From NCBI GenBank assembly GCA_009667805.1, contig CM019067.1, forward strand, positions 64,090,637-64,154,636: DNA of 64,000 bases. Direction: 5' to 3'. The notes under the pieces are model-generated. The model saw only the letters and a program-made list of their open reading frames with translations, was not told the origin of the DNA and did no database searches. The translations under genes and the position numbers were made by a program. This document shows positions 54,124-64,000 of the stretch, in pieces; the first letter of the stretch is position 1; each line of letters opens with the position of its first letter. This DNA is from Leptobrachium leishanense. Its lineage: Eukaryota > Chordata > Amphibia > Anura > Megophryidae.

Positions 54124-54429
54124 TTTGGAATATTTTAAGTGTATTCCTTGCTGTGATAATCTCTTTGACAGGTAGATGTTGCCATCTTCTGGCCAAAAGG
54201 AGCTACTGCAGCACTGGGCTCCGTGCGGGACCAGCTGGAGATATGTAGTTTTAGAAAACATTCCCAGCGGGTTTTAGAGAGAGTTAGCACCCCAGGCATC
54301 AGGCCCGTAGTGCTTTAACTTTAGGCACATATTTGGGTCTCAATTACAAATGAATTTTGTTTGCGATAAAGAGAATTCCTTTGCATTTGTCCAATAGAAC
54401 TCTATATCGACTACACAGTGAGAGCTATT

Positions 54430-55140
54430 CCATTCCATAGTTGGTGCTAATGTAGCATATGTAACCATTAGCGCTATCATAAGTAAGTTTAACATCTGGC
54501 CTTGATATTCCGCTACAGTCAGGTGTGTCATCTCAACGCTACAGTCAGGTGAAAACCTATTGCGCCACGCAGCTTGCGCGAGGTTACTGTACTTAAGCAT
54601 CTCTGATTCTCTGATCCTTAACATGGAGAGCGCAATTTATTTCTAGCATCTCAACAAGTGAGGTATTACAAAGTGCCGGCTCAAATTACCGTCGGGACAC
54701 GTAAACAAAAATTCTAACACTTCCTAAAAGCTGGTGTTAAATGATTCTGCAAATGCAAAATCACTTAACATGTTGTAAACCTCCCCTAAAAATCCTATAC
54801 TCACCTCTCATTCCCCGGTGGTAAGGATGGCCCGATCCACCGCTTCTACTCCCCGGAGGCAGAATCAGACTGAGAACAAATAGTCCCTAGTCTCCATCTG
54901 CAATCACTCTGCAGCGCTGCACGATCACGTGGGCCAGAACGCAAGCCTCCATGGAGTCCTCCTATCGACTAGAGGAGATTATATTTGTGGCGGCGTGGTA
55001 GCGCTCCTGCAAGTATCAGGAAGGTTAGCGTGGTGTTCTGGGGCGAGGTGCTGACATGACGGTAGCATGGAGACGGTGAGGGAAAATCTGCAAGCGCACA
55101 TTGTCTTGCTTACTGTCTCCATGTTAGCTTCAGGTATGGA
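54430..55140. repeat. GGCC-family remnant
   Basis: Contains ACTCACCTCTCATTCCCCGG, AGACTGAGAACAAATAGTCC, CTCCATGGAGTCC and GAGACGGTGAGGGAAAATCTG...CTTACTGTCTCC, in the same order as 15290-15600. Ends cannot be placed exactly. Confidence 0.6.
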
Positions 55141-55215
55141 ATATTGCCGTATATCGGGCCACCAGCTTGTGCCTTGCAGATCGAGTATAGTTGATTTTGT
55201 TACTGAAGGGGTTAA

Positions 55216-55670
55216 AGAACATAACATAATATATTGTAATCCCATCTGAGCAGAGCACTCTACATGTCGCCTGTCTCTTCTTTTATGTTTGTTTGTAATT
55301 TTGCTAGTTTAATTCCCCTTACTTTATTGATACTGGCTGCTGCAAATAAATATATTAATAATAAAAATGTCTGTAATTTGGATAATACATTTTTGAGCTC
55401 CATTTGAGTTGATGACATTATAACCTTTACATTTATTCAGGTGTCAACTCTAGGGGGAACGCAGTTCCTGCACTATTTTTGCAGAGAGAACTGAGTTCCC
55501 TTTGGTCCCATATACCATAAAGCTTGTATTCAGGTGTCAACCATATATTTCTCTGTTAAATCTAAATAAATCTAGGATTTATCCTATATTTTTGCTAAAA
55601 TCCACATTTATAAATAAATAGGTATATATATATATATATATATCAAATTTGAGTGTGCATTTGTGTTAAG
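55216..55670. other. Low-copy sequence with a (TA)n run
   Basis: TA repeats at about 55622-55643. CTCTGTTCCC-like short duplications near 55440-55540 (GGTGTCAAC recurs at 55440 and 55533). No gene. Confidence 0.5.
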
Positions 55671-55676
55671 TGCAAG

Positions 55677-56115
55677 ATGATTTTTTCTGTATTTATGTAT
55701 ATCATGCTTGTAACACCAGTCCGTCGTTTTGCAGCTGTTCCTCTTTCCATGTTTTTGTTTTTGATCCCAAATGGGAAGTGCTTGGTGCGTGTATAAATAA
55801 AACCCACCATCTTTGCCTCTCCTTCGCTGAAAAGCAGCTGGAGGGGCTTGGAGCTGCTCAGTAGAGCGGCCTTTTGGTTACAATTGTTAGGTACCCACTC
55901 TAAAGAGGTGCCTTGAAGTGGCGAGTGGGCTTACGTTGCAATGGCCATTGAAACAAACAAAACCTCATTTTTGTTGTACATGGAACACATAGGAATGAGC
56001 GCAGATGACACTCTCCTTCCTTGTTATGTTTTATACATTTACCGGGCTGTTACTCCTGGCAGTTGCCGCCGCTCCAAAAATAAGTGAGTATGGGCGCGAC
56101 GCCATTTTTTCTGCA
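55677..56115. mobile_element. Repeat A, single complete-looking copy
   Basis: Runs from TTTTTTCTGTATTTATGTAT through CCGTCGTTTTGCAGCTGTTC, GTATAAATAAAACCCACCAT, GGAGCTGCTCAGTAGAGCGG and GCTTACGTTGCAATGGCCAT to GTATGGGCGCGACGCCATTT and TTTCTGC. The same TTTTTTCTG word is at both ends, about 440 bp apart. No target duplication found. Confidence 0.72.
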
Positions 56116-56910
56116 AGATGATAATTGCTAATTGGGACGACAGAATTCTTGGAGCGTTCCCACACTTTTTTTTTAGGACTTACTTAACCCCCACATTTAT
56201 CACACATTCAAATACAAGCCAAACGTTTACAAAAATATTATTAAAGAACTTATAAACCTCACAGAAGGAAAATATTCTTCATATAGAAAAAAAATATATA
56301 AAAATTTCTTTTGCCATTAATCACCATTTTGTTCAATGACTCATAACATGATTTGCAGTAACCCTCTAATAATAGTTGTATTCCTTTCTAATATTCATGT
56401 GGAAATGATCGCCATTATGTGCTAACCTGTTGAGATAAGAAGTTAATTGCACAATTGTAATCCAAGTTGCCATATGCTCCAGTAATCTTCTTACTGCTGA
56501 TTGTGAAGTTCAATTAACATGAATTCTAAGTTTCCTGACTATAAAAATACATTTTTAAATTGTTTATATAAAAAATTTTATTTTAAGAAATATGTTCATT
56601 CCAAAGCGCCACAATTTAAAGCAGAATGCTGTGTTTCAATGTAACAAGTACAAAGGTAATTATATATTTTACGTTCATTTCACACCATAAAGAAATGATG
56701 CAAATTACTATTGTTATCAGGACCCATGCTCAGAGGAGCTTAAGAAGTGCAGAGAGGTCCATGCCTCACCGATTCGGATATGATCTTAACCTAGGCAGCA
56801 CTTTCCTGCATCTGACTTTGACATCCCGTCCCTGTTTTCTACATACCCTGCTTGAAGGGAGCCACAGGTGTTTCCATGTCCAGTCATATAATCTATGGAC
56901 TTATTTAACC
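56116..56910. other. Low-copy AT-rich sequence, no gene seen
   Basis: A 128-codon frame from 56626 has no motif and is treated as chance. Confidence 0.45.
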
Positions 56911-56914
56911 CTTT

Positions 56915-57410
56915 ATTATTATTATTTATTATTATTCTTTATTTATAAAGCGCCAGCATATTCCGCAACGCTGTACAATAAGCACAGTATAGACAGGGTT
57001 ACAATACATTGAACAACATTTGACAAACAGTACAGGAGGAGATGAGGGCCCTATTCCCGTAGGAACTCACAATCTGGGAGGGTTGGGGTTGGAAACAAGA
57101 GGAGAGGACTGTAAGGTGAGAGTGATTGATGGTTGTGTCAGTGAGTTGGGTGGTAGGCTTCCCTAAATAGGAATGTTTTAAGGGAGCGTTTGAAGGAAGA
57201 GAAGTTAGGGGAAAGTCTGACAGTACGAGGGAGAGCGTTCCAGAGAGTGGGGGCTGCGCGTGAGAAATCCTGCAGTCTATCATGGGAAGAGGTGATGCGG
57301 GGAGAAGCTAGGCGCAGGTCACTGTTTGACCTTAGGGAGCGGGCTGGGGTGTATTTGGTGATTAGTGAGGACAGGTAGTGGGGCGCTGAGTTAGTGAGGG
57401 TTTTTGTAGG
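56915..57410 (-). mobile_element. LINE 3' region with ATT-repeat tail (longer copy)
   Basis: (ATT)n, then CTTTATTTATAAAGCGCCAG and the 140-bp block shared with 11326-11464, then a further 340 bp (CCCTAAATAGGAATG, GGGAGCGTTTGAAGGAAG, GAGAGCGTTCCAGAGAGTGG, GAAGAGGTGATGCGGGGAGA), partly shared with 9180-9410. On the minus strand this reads towards a 3' simple-repeat tail, as in L2/CR1 LINEs. No reverse transcriptase motif in this part. Confidence 0.7.
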
Positions 57411-57510
57411 TAAGGTAACCCTTTCCTAGCATACTGTCATCCTCTGCATCGGGTGGGTCTTAACGCTGCAGGAAATAGAGCATGCCCTGCTGGAGTCTAT
57501 GACCTGTAAC

Positions 57511-58804
57511 CAGGGGCGTCGCAAGGGGAGGCGGGGGGTGCGGCCCCCACCGGGTGACACCACTCCCTAGAGTGACACCCTAAAAAAAAACACCACAAAG
57601 AGGATATTCACATAGCACTGAAATGACACAGACATTTCAGTGTTCTATTGTTCCCCACACTTTGGGGAATCAAATTTCCCCGGTGAATTCACCACAGGGT
57701 CCCTGAAGTGCAGGGAATCAGTCACCGAATGCTGCCGCAAACCCGTCGCTTGGAGTTTTCAGAAAAACTACTAAACTAAAATGTCTGGAATTAACATATA
57801 AGGTCCTATGATTGATAATAAAAAGGTCTGTTACAGAAAAAAAAGGAAAACCGCTGTTAGAAAAGAAAATTTTATTTTTTCAAAAAAAATGCCTAAAAAG
57901 ATACTAAAAAAATAAAATCAATAAATAAAGTGATTTTTTTACTTTGGATTAAAGGAATAAACGGTTTATTAGATATCGGATAAAAACAGAAATATTTTTA
58001 ACATTGAAACCTATGGTGTCCGTTCGCCTGAATAAGGCTAGGGTCAGACGAACGCATTTTTCACGTTGTCCGTGAAAAAGTGCGTTTGAACGAATGGACG
58101 TATTTTTTCACGGAATACGCGATAGCGGTCATACGATGCGCATTTTCGTCCGTGATTTTGTACGGATCATCAATTAAACCCTTTCTGCGTCTGGACGTTA
58201 TGTTGGCCGGACGTGTGCAGCGTCTGACGTCTCCCAATCACGCAAACACGCCGCTATGCGGCCGCAGCGCACTCTGTACGTCAGTAGTAGCGGTTTGACG
58301 TTCTCGAAAAAATGCGTTCGTTGGCCACTTGCGTTGCACGGACGAACTTTCGTGCGACCGTTTGTCGTATGTTCCCCGGCATTGGACGTCATATGCTGCT
58401 AGCACGGCCGTGATTTCGTGCGGCTAAACGCACATGAAAAATGCGTTCGTCTGACCCTAGCCTAAACCTGCCAAATGAAAACACCGGACATCAGATTCAG
58501 GACATTTCTTTGCTGTTCGGTGTCTCTGAACAGATTAACCATTACGTCTCTATGGGGACTTTCACTGCCTTCAAACAGGCAATGTACTTGCTGGCAGTTC
58601 GCCAAAATTTGTGTTTGAGCATAGGAGAGAGCTCCACAGCAATAAACCTCACAGTAATGTGCGCCGTATATTTTGAGCATTAATTGTTATATGGGAGTAC
58701 TGACTTATGAGTAAAAGTAGTTAAAAACACCCCATAAAACTCGGGGGGGGGAGTGACACCATAAGTTACCGCACCGGGTGACACCAACCCTAGTGACGCC
58801 ACTG
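57511..58804. mobile_element. hAT element, CAG(G/T)GGCGTC ends, 8-bp duplication
   Basis: Starts CAGGGGCGTCGCAAGGGG and ends CCTAGTGACGCCACTG; both ends then carry CACCGGGTGACACC. CCTGTAAC (57503-57510) and CCTGTGAC (58805-58812) are the 8-bp duplication with one mismatch. The interior holds a GGGTCC/AAACGGTTTATTAGATATCG module, a Harbinger-type MITE and one flipping-repeat unit (58605-58680). Non-coding. Confidence 0.9.
58036..58462. mobile_element. Harbinger-type MITE, TAA duplication
   Basis: GGCTAGGGTCAGACGAACGC opens a 28-bp perfect terminal repeat whose inverse ends at 58462; TAA is at 58033-58035 and 58463-58465. A 3-bp TWA duplication suggests PIF/Harbinger. The 427 bp are extremely CpG-rich (ACG, CGT and CGC words throughout) and non-coding. 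An inverted sister copy is at 60809-61234. Confidence 0.88.
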
Positions 58805-59610
58805 CCTGTGACAGCCCTTCCAACCAGTTGGCGTGCGGCAATGGCTGCGGAGGGATGGCCTGAACTCAGGCTTTACCCCTGCAGTCAATTATGAGCGCCG
58901 TGCATCAGCAGCATAGGTGGGCTGGAGGATGGGTTTGCAGCAGCAGTCTGCTAGGGGGCGTACTAGTACGTCCCGTCGGCCTTAAAGCCCTCCTGCCAGG
59001 CACAACCGGCAGTAAAGGTTTAAAAGGGTGTAAACTCTGCTTTTCCATGCCATTACTTGGTCATAGTTGATGGACTTACCAAGACTTCTTGAACTCTGGT
59101 CTGTCTTGCCTTGCCTCACTTTTGTGGTTACCGTGATCCCCATTGAGATCCCTTTCACTCTGCACCTCTCGTGAGTCACCACCTGATTCTACCATGTACT
59201 ATACTTGCCAGCTGTTACTTGTGTATCATATCACCTGAGAATAAACTACCTGTATTCTGCACCATCAACCTGCCTGTCGTGCATCTGTGCCCTCCATCCT
59301 GGACTCTTCCAGTAACAATGCACCATGAACGAATCCTGAAGATCTGACTCGTTACATATTCATGTGGACTGACAAATGTTTGCAAAGTTACATACACATA
59401 TGAACAAAACACACTGCTACATTGAGATGGATAAACTACCCATAAAAAATGTGTGCAAAAACTTAAATAGTTCCACGAGATGTGCAAAAATTGAGACAAC
59501 TTTCAAATGCAAAACCTTTACTTACATATACCTGCGGAAGCTATATAAAGTCTCTGCATCCTTGTGAAATTGCAGGTTTCTAAAATGTAAAGACTGATGT
59601 AACAACAGCA
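58805..59610. other. No gene; weak LTR-like tail
   Basis: GAGAATAAACTACCTGTATT (59239) followed by a C/T-rich stretch (CCTGCCTGTCGTGCATCTGT, CCATCCTGGACTCTTCCAGT) and TTACA (59352) resembles the end of an LTR, but there is no partner LTR, primer site or clear 5' border. The palindrome GTACTAGTAC lies at 58961-58970. Confidence 0.3.
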
Positions 59611-59760
59611 TTAACCCATTCACTACCAAGTCACTTTCCAAAAATTCACTTTTAGGAACCAGTGGAGTTTTGGAAAATCATTTTTAATTAATTATACAGC
59701 AAGAACTATTTGGGAATATTCCCTATGTATTTCTTACTGTAATAACCTATTTTGACGAAA
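59611..59760. mobile_element. TTAA element type 2, left-end fragment
   Basis: TTAACCCATTCACTACCAAG, AGGAACCAGTGGAGTTTTGG, TTTTAATTAATTATACAGCA and CTATGTATTTCTTACTGTAA match the family left end. Similarity stops near 59755. Confidence 0.75.
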
Positions 59761-60609
59761 TTTTCTGTAGCTCTTTCAATGTCACTGTCCGCCTCCTGAT
59801 AGCTTTCTTCATGTGCCTTTTCCTTGAAGGTTCGCCAACTGTTGCAATATCTCTGTGGTGCCATTTTGATTGATTAGCTCTCAGAGTTAGAGTCTCCATC
59901 ATCCATGGATGTGTAGAGACTCAATCAGAGAATTATACGTTCAGGTCTCTTCACTATAGGGTGAAGCCAGGAGAATTGTCAGAAGTGAAAATTCTAGGTC
60001 AAAATAAATTCTAGGTCAAAATTCTCCCATTTATCTCACTTTCCAAATCAGCTATTTGGTCTAGATCGTCACTTCTCCTATCAGTTCTCCAGGCTTCACC
60101 CTTTAGTGAATAGACATGTTTGTTTTCCGGAAGATCACATTACAAACGGAAAAGGTCTAACATTTACATTGCTGTTATTTCTGTCTTTCCATTTCAAAAT
60201 CCTGCAATTTGTCAAATGCTTTTAGACTATTTATATTCACTCTATGATGATATTTCCAGCATCTAACTTCCTCAAATCTTTGCGTACACAAAGGAATGGA
60301 TGTGTCTCTCATAGCCGTCATGACTAGTGAAAATTAACCTTAAAAAAACCACAAAGCATTTCACCCAAAGAGGAAACACGTCTTAATTTAGTTTAGATGG
60401 TTTAGCTTATAGTTTGCTTCAGGCTGGGAAGCGACATTGACACTGGTTATCAGATTTTAAGTCACTTGGATAGAAACGTATATGCTTTTTAATTTAAAGA
60501 GGAACATCAGGAAGCAATTTTAAGGACTTAAGTAAAGCAAACCCAATTTTTAATGATTTGGGGTTACTTATGGTTTTACCAAATTCATTACATTTTATTC
60601 TTTATTGTC
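59761..60609. other. Low-copy sequence apart from one hairpin MITE
   Basis: Only the MITE at 59946-60113 is recognised here. Confidence 0.5.
59946..60113. mobile_element. Hairpin MITE, TTCACTA(T/A)AGGGTGAAGCC ends
   Basis: About 45-bp inverted ends: TCTCTTCACTATAGGGTGAA...CAGAAGTGA against its inverse ending CACCCTTTAGTGAATAGA. Inside, ATTCTAGGTCAAAAT is duplicated in tandem (59991 and 60008). It shares the CTAGGTCAAAAT and CTCACTTTCCAAAT words with 29148-29323, pointing to a common ancestor. Confidence 0.78.
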
Positions 60610-60808
60610 AGCTATCATTTAACAGCAGCCGCCAAGGCCAGCAAGGTATTGACATGCATTAAACGGGGAATTCCCTCTCGCGACGAAAACATAATTTTGT
60701 CTCTTTCTAAGTCAATGGTCAGACCGCACCTTGAATATGCCGTGCAATTGCACCTGTCTTAAGAAAGGATATTATAGCGCTAGAAAAAGTGCTGAGATGG
60801 GCAACTAT
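60610..60808 (+). pseudogene. Non-LTR reverse transcriptase fragment (L2/CR1-like)
   Basis: AAAKASKVLTCIKRGIPSRD, ENIILSLSKSMVRPHLEYAV and then, one frame over, KDIIALEKVLRWATM. These match the thumb-region run K--R-LG-I-R...LY-SLVRPHLEY--Q-W-P...DI--LE-VQRRAT common to L2/CR1-class ORF2. Y of LYKS reads S, and the W-S-P after VQ is lost to a small deletion. A Harbinger MITE cuts it off at 60809. Confidence 0.85.
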
Positions 60809-61234
60809 GGCTAAGGACAGACGAAAGCAGTTTTAACGCGCGTTTAACCGCACTAAATCACGGCCGTGCTAGCAGCAAATGATGTCCAATGCCGGGCTGC
60901 ATATGAAGAATGGCCGCACAAAAGTGCGGCCGCGCAACGCAAGTGGCAAATGAACGCATTTTTTGAGAACGTCAAACCGCTAGTACTGACGTACAGAGTG
61001 CGCTGCGTCCGCATAGCGGCGTGTGTGCATGATTAGGAGACGTCAGACGCTGCTAATGTCCGGCTAACATAATGTCCAGACACAAAAAGCGTTTTATTGA
61101 TGATCCGTACAAAATCACGGATGAAAATGCGCATCGTATGACCGCTGTCGCGTATTCCGTGAAAAAATGCGTCCATTCATTCGAACGCACTTTTTCACGG
61201 ACAACGCAAAAGATGCGTTAGTCTGACCCTAGCC
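60809..61234. mobile_element. Harbinger-type MITE, inverted sister of 58036-58462
   Basis: Starts GGCTAAGGACAGACGAAAGC and ends GCGTTAGTCTGACCCTAGCC. Its interior is the reverse complement of the other copy (ATCACGGCCGTGCTAGCAGC, GAGAACGTCAAACCGCTAGT, CATCGTATGACCGCTGTCGC). The TAA-type duplication is not clean (TAT / TTA). It interrupts a LINE reverse transcriptase. Confidence 0.88.
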
Positions 61235-61263
61235 TTAATGAATAAGGGGAATTGAAGATTTAA

Positions 61264-61590
61264 CCCTTTCCCTGCTGAGGACATGTGGGGAACGTCCTCA
61301 TTGACTCCCGCTATATGCGGGGGACGTTCCCCACACGTGTTCCGATACCGGGAGCCCAGGGAGCGATACTCACCACTCGCTACGGGGTCCCGCGGCATTC
61401 TGACTTCCTGGAAGTCAGACGCTGAATTTATGGGCCTCCACGCGTGAAATGACATCATTGCGCATGCCGGGAGATTGTCTGAAATGGAGGGGGCGATCCT
61501 TTCGAATCCCTCTCCCTCCCAACCGGGAGGTCCCCCAAGGACAAGCCAGGCACTGCTTAAAAGGGGAGAGTCTCCCCTATAAAGTTATAA
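61264..61590 (-). mobile_element. TTAA element type 1, right part, inverted
   Basis: TTAA (61260-61263) then CCCTTTCCCTGCTGAGGACA, followed by the inverse of the family GC-rich half (GGGGTCCCGCGGCATTCTGA, ATGACATCATTGCGCATG, CCAGGCACTGCTTAAAAGGG). The AT-rich half and other end are missing. Confidence 0.8.
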
Positions 61591-61726
61591 ATAACTATAA
61601 AGTTATTTCTATTCATTTTCTATTATAACTAAATAAAAACTTAAAAATGTGATATTAAATGTCTGTGTGAGTTCTCTTTTTTTATTAACAGTGTCCTTAT
61701 AGATGCCAAAATTCTGTTCTTTTTCT

Positions 61727-61806
61727 TGATCCCAGGACATACTTGAAAAAGAGAGAAATCTCAATGTATCCTTCCTGGTAAAACACTTTATAAATAAATA
61801 AAATTT
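61727..61806 (+). mobile_element. SINE/LINE 3' tail fragment
   Basis: CCCAGGACATACTTGAAAAA, TCTCAATGTATCCTTCCTGG and TAAAACACTTTATAAATAAA match the tail of the SINEs at 1614 and 6194 and of the LINE at 28887-29526. No head is present, so its parent cannot be told. Confidence 0.75.
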
Positions 61807-62308
61807 ATTTTTGCAACATTTTCCAATAATATACAGTAATATATACTGGGGAAAAAAAAACTGGAAAAAAAAATTATACTTGTTCTTTCCTTTATTAGGT
61901 ATTCTCTTAGAGAGGCAGCAAAAACAGAAAAAGTTCATTCTTTAGCAACCGAGATCAATAAACTAGTCCAGTAGAAAACATTAATTAAAAATGACCCAGC
62001 AAAAAGTGTGAAAATGTAACATTTTGAACAAAAGTTTGCAGTAACACTTCAAAGCTAGTTTAAGCAGGCTCTGCTGTGTCTTTTAGCTTCATTTTATTTA
62101 CTAAACTGACATAAGAACAGAAAGTTTCAGATCGATATCATTTTTTTTCTCTTTTCCAAGGTGGCTGTTATGAACTGAAATGTGATGTGTTTTCTTGTCA
62201 GTTCTCAAATCTTTGGATTATAAGTGTATTATTACGATCAACAAAAAAATAGGCAACTATAGATTGATAAATTGTTTGAAAGTCTCTACTTTAACAGATG
62301 CAAACTGT
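61807..62308. other. Low-copy AT-rich sequence, no gene seen
   Basis: Nothing recognised. Confidence 0.5.
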
Positions 62309-62313
62309 TACTG

Positions 62314-62945
62314 GGCCATATAACTGGTGCTAAAACAGGGACGCTAACGCGGAAAACCTGCGCCAGAAGGTTTTCTCATAGCGTCCCTGTTTTACCACCA
62401 TACTACGGAGCAGCACCACCGTCCCTGATACTTGTGGCAGCCCTTCTGTGCCGCCGTGAGTATCACCTCCTGGAGTCCATTGGACTCCATGGAGGGTTGT
62501 GCTGCTGGGCCACGAGTCCTGCACGATTTTGCTCTCGCAAGATTGTGCAGGGCCGCCGAGTGATTCGTGGAGGGAGATTGGGGACTACTTGTTCCCAGTC
62601 TACCTCTGCCGCCGGCAGCCAGAAGCAGAGGATCGGGCCACCGTTCTCGCCACGGGATGAGAGGTGAGTATCTGATTTTTGGAGTGGGGTTCAGCTGGTG
62701 CCGACTGATTCTGCAGAAGCGGTATCAGTTAGCATCAGCTCTGAGCAGTGGTTAACATTTTAGTTACAACATCAGTGCGTTAATTAGCGTTAGGACTTTG
62801 TAATCCTAACCCTAACTACTGATTGCACACCGCATGTTAACTATAGGGAACGCAAAGTACAGTAAGCTTGTGCAAGCTAGCTCAATCACTGATGCGGTAA
62901 CGGATATTTTAACCGTTAGGGATGTAATATGGGGGGCATGCATTA
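62314..62945. mobile_element. GGCC-family element, inverted orientation
   Basis: GGCCATATAACTGGTGC at the left and GATGTAATATGGGG at the right give weak inverted ends. The body is the inverse of 30474-31215: AACAGGGACGCTAACG, GGTTTTCTC-TAGCGTCCC, GGAGTCCATTGGACTCCATG, GACTACTTGTTCCCAGTC, GAGAGGTGAGTATCTGATTT and AGTACAGTAAGCTTGTGC. The target duplication is not recognisable. Confidence 0.68.
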
Positions 62946-63054
62946 AAGTTACTTAACCTAGCATTAGCACTTACATTTCTTAGCGCTGACGCTAGCGTTA
63001 AGAGTCTAATAGTGCCCACTGTGTGCACATTAACTGTGAGGCAAGCAAAGACTC

Positions 63055-63330
63055 AAATATACATACATGCCGAAAAAACGGTTTTGCGTCTATTCCCTAT
63101 CAGGGCGGCTGCGTAGAACAGAAGTATCCAGCCTGCTTCATGTATAAAACATAACAAGAAAAAAAGATTGTCATTTGCACTCACCCCTGTAGCTCCATGC
63201 GAAACAAGACACAATCAGAAGTTTTAGTTTACTTGAATGGCCATTGAAGTGCAAGCTCACCCACCACATCACGGCACCTCTGGGTCAGGTGGGTCCCACC
63301 TAATGAAACCAAGAGCTGCTTTTCTAAGCA
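63055..63330. mobile_element. Repeat A, diverged arm
   Basis: TATACATACATGCCGAAAAAACGG, ATGTATAAAACATAACAAGA, CAGAAGTTTTAGTTTACTTG and AATGGCCATTGAAGTGCAAG follow the order of the left arm of 2741-2918 / 5342-5392. Only one arm plus a little core is left. Confidence 0.62.
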
Positions 63331-63529
63331 AGTACATATCCCTATGCTGCTTATCAGCCAAGAGGTAAACTGAAGAAAAGACTCAAATATATATGGCAAC
63401 ATTTTCACCAAATTTCTTAATAGGACATGCATTAAATGCTTTTTAGGGGCAATTTCAGATGAAGATGAAACTTTAAGTAATATGTGGCAAATATTACAAC
63501 AAAATATGAAAATTATTTCACCAAACTCA

Positions 63530-64000
63530 TCAGGCCCTATTACATGCTTTGCACACAATTGTGCACGCGCAAAAACGCATTAACGCGAGGGGCAAAACCC
63601 TTTGCGCTGAACGTCATATTACGACATTCGCGCACAAATGCACGTTAACGTCTAACGCGAGTGACCCTGCGCGAACCCTTTGCGAGCGCAATTTAGTGCG
63701 CGCATCCTATACTTAACATTGTGAGCGCAAGTGCGTTTGTGCGCTGGTGCGCGCATGGTATTACAATCTTAGCGCAAAATTTAACGGACAACGTTTGTGC
63801 GCATAATTTTAACGTCTTTGAAAAGCTGATGGTAACTGCAAATTGTAACAACCTGACCGTACCAAACTGCGGATTCACAACGGAGAACGTCGATGCGCAC
63901 GTTTTTTTTACTAGATCCGTCAAAATTGGCGGCCACTACCTTGTCTTCCGTCAGAACGTACGGCTGTTGTGCCCAGTTCGCACAAAAATGCATTCGTCTG
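63530..64000. repeat. GCGC/AACG-rich element, second copy (runs off the window)
   Basis: Starts AGGCCCTATTACATGC and keeps the order of 14325-14640 (GCGCAAAAACGCATTAACGC, CTTTGCGCTGAACGTC, ACCCTGCGCGAACCCTTTGC, GGTATTACAATCTTAGCGCA, TTTAACGTCTTTGAAAAGCT). The last bases (AAAATGCATTCGTCTG) resemble the Harbinger-type terminus seen at 58445-58462, so another element may begin just past the edge. Confidence 0.7.

Larger units (their letters stand above)
53605..55215. mobile_element. TTAA element type 2 copy with two insertions
   Basis: The body AATGAATTATACAATAAGAC (53637) resumes after a MITE at 54124 with TTCCTTGCTGTGATAATCTC, GTTGCCATCTTCTGGCCAAA and GGGTCTCAATTAC. A GGCC-family piece (about 54430-55140) intervenes. 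The right end GATTTTGTTACTGAAGGGG precedes TTAA at 55211-55214. The left end is diverged. Confidence 0.65.

Noticed and set aside
58807..59356. Solo LTR starting TGTGACAGCCC and ending TTACA
   Set aside because: The TGTGAC is part of a hAT target duplication, there is no 5-bp flanking duplication or partner, and only the AATAAA plus C/T-rich tail looks LTR-like. Kept as a weak note only.

Overview
The window looks like intergenic DNA from a large, transposon-rich vertebrate genome, most likely an anuran amphibian. I see no intact host gene, no host exon I can defend, and no rRNA or tRNA gene. The frog assignment is inference: it rests on the mix of Tc1-like, hAT, TTAA-type (piggyBac-like), Harbinger-like, L2/CR1-like and L1-like elements, on a tRNA-headed SINE, and on the LINE 3' end with an ATT tail and the GCGCC...ATTCCGC...GCTGTACAA block that I associate with frog genomes. 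Every coding trace is a decayed transposase or reverse transcriptase.

Layout. 1-1800: a Tc1 end cut into a hAT end, a 62-bp tandem repeat and a SINE. 2563-7726: a Tc1-like element whose ends hold a four-deep nest (Tc1, then an unclassified repeat with a 14-bp target duplication, then a hAT element with an 8-bp duplication, then a 1.5-kb near-perfect palindrome with a 12-bp duplication) plus a SINE. 9457-12790: a GGCC-ended element containing a ZMYM1-like hAT, itself hit by a hAT MITE and by another GGCC-ended element that carries a LINE 3' end. 15674-28390: one 12.7-kb nested block, described below. 28391-40340: low-copy DNA, a LINE 3' end, MITEs, and a 135-bp hAT MITE interrupted by a 1.9-kb L1-type retroposon. 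40346-42434: palindromes and a hAT element filled with a 1.1-kb minisatellite. 43315-49568: nested hAT and TTAA elements. 50103-51110: polypurine and flipping tandem repeats. 51534-64000: further MITEs, LINE pieces and CpG-rich Harbinger-type elements between low-copy stretches.

The 15.7-28.4 kb block is the most informative. Target duplications show that a TTAA element was entered by a 5-kb autonomous-type hAT (A). A was entered by hAT B. B was entered by hAT C (which holds a TTAA element) and by another TTAA element, which was in turn entered by an internally deleted sister of A (A2). Two of the duplications only pair up when one partner is read as its reverse complement. A single inversion of 22221-24944 between two GTAC tetranucleotides restores every pair and rejoins the A transposase frame. 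A and A2 share an unusual 5' end: TTCG-rich terminus, palindromic CCAAT pair, TATA box, then 12-13 tandem copies of a 71-79 bp unit, then the transposase ATG.

Family names used here (A, B, C, TTAA-1/2/3, GGCC family, repeat A) are labels for this window, not database names. All similarity statements come from reading the sequence; no search or alignment was run.
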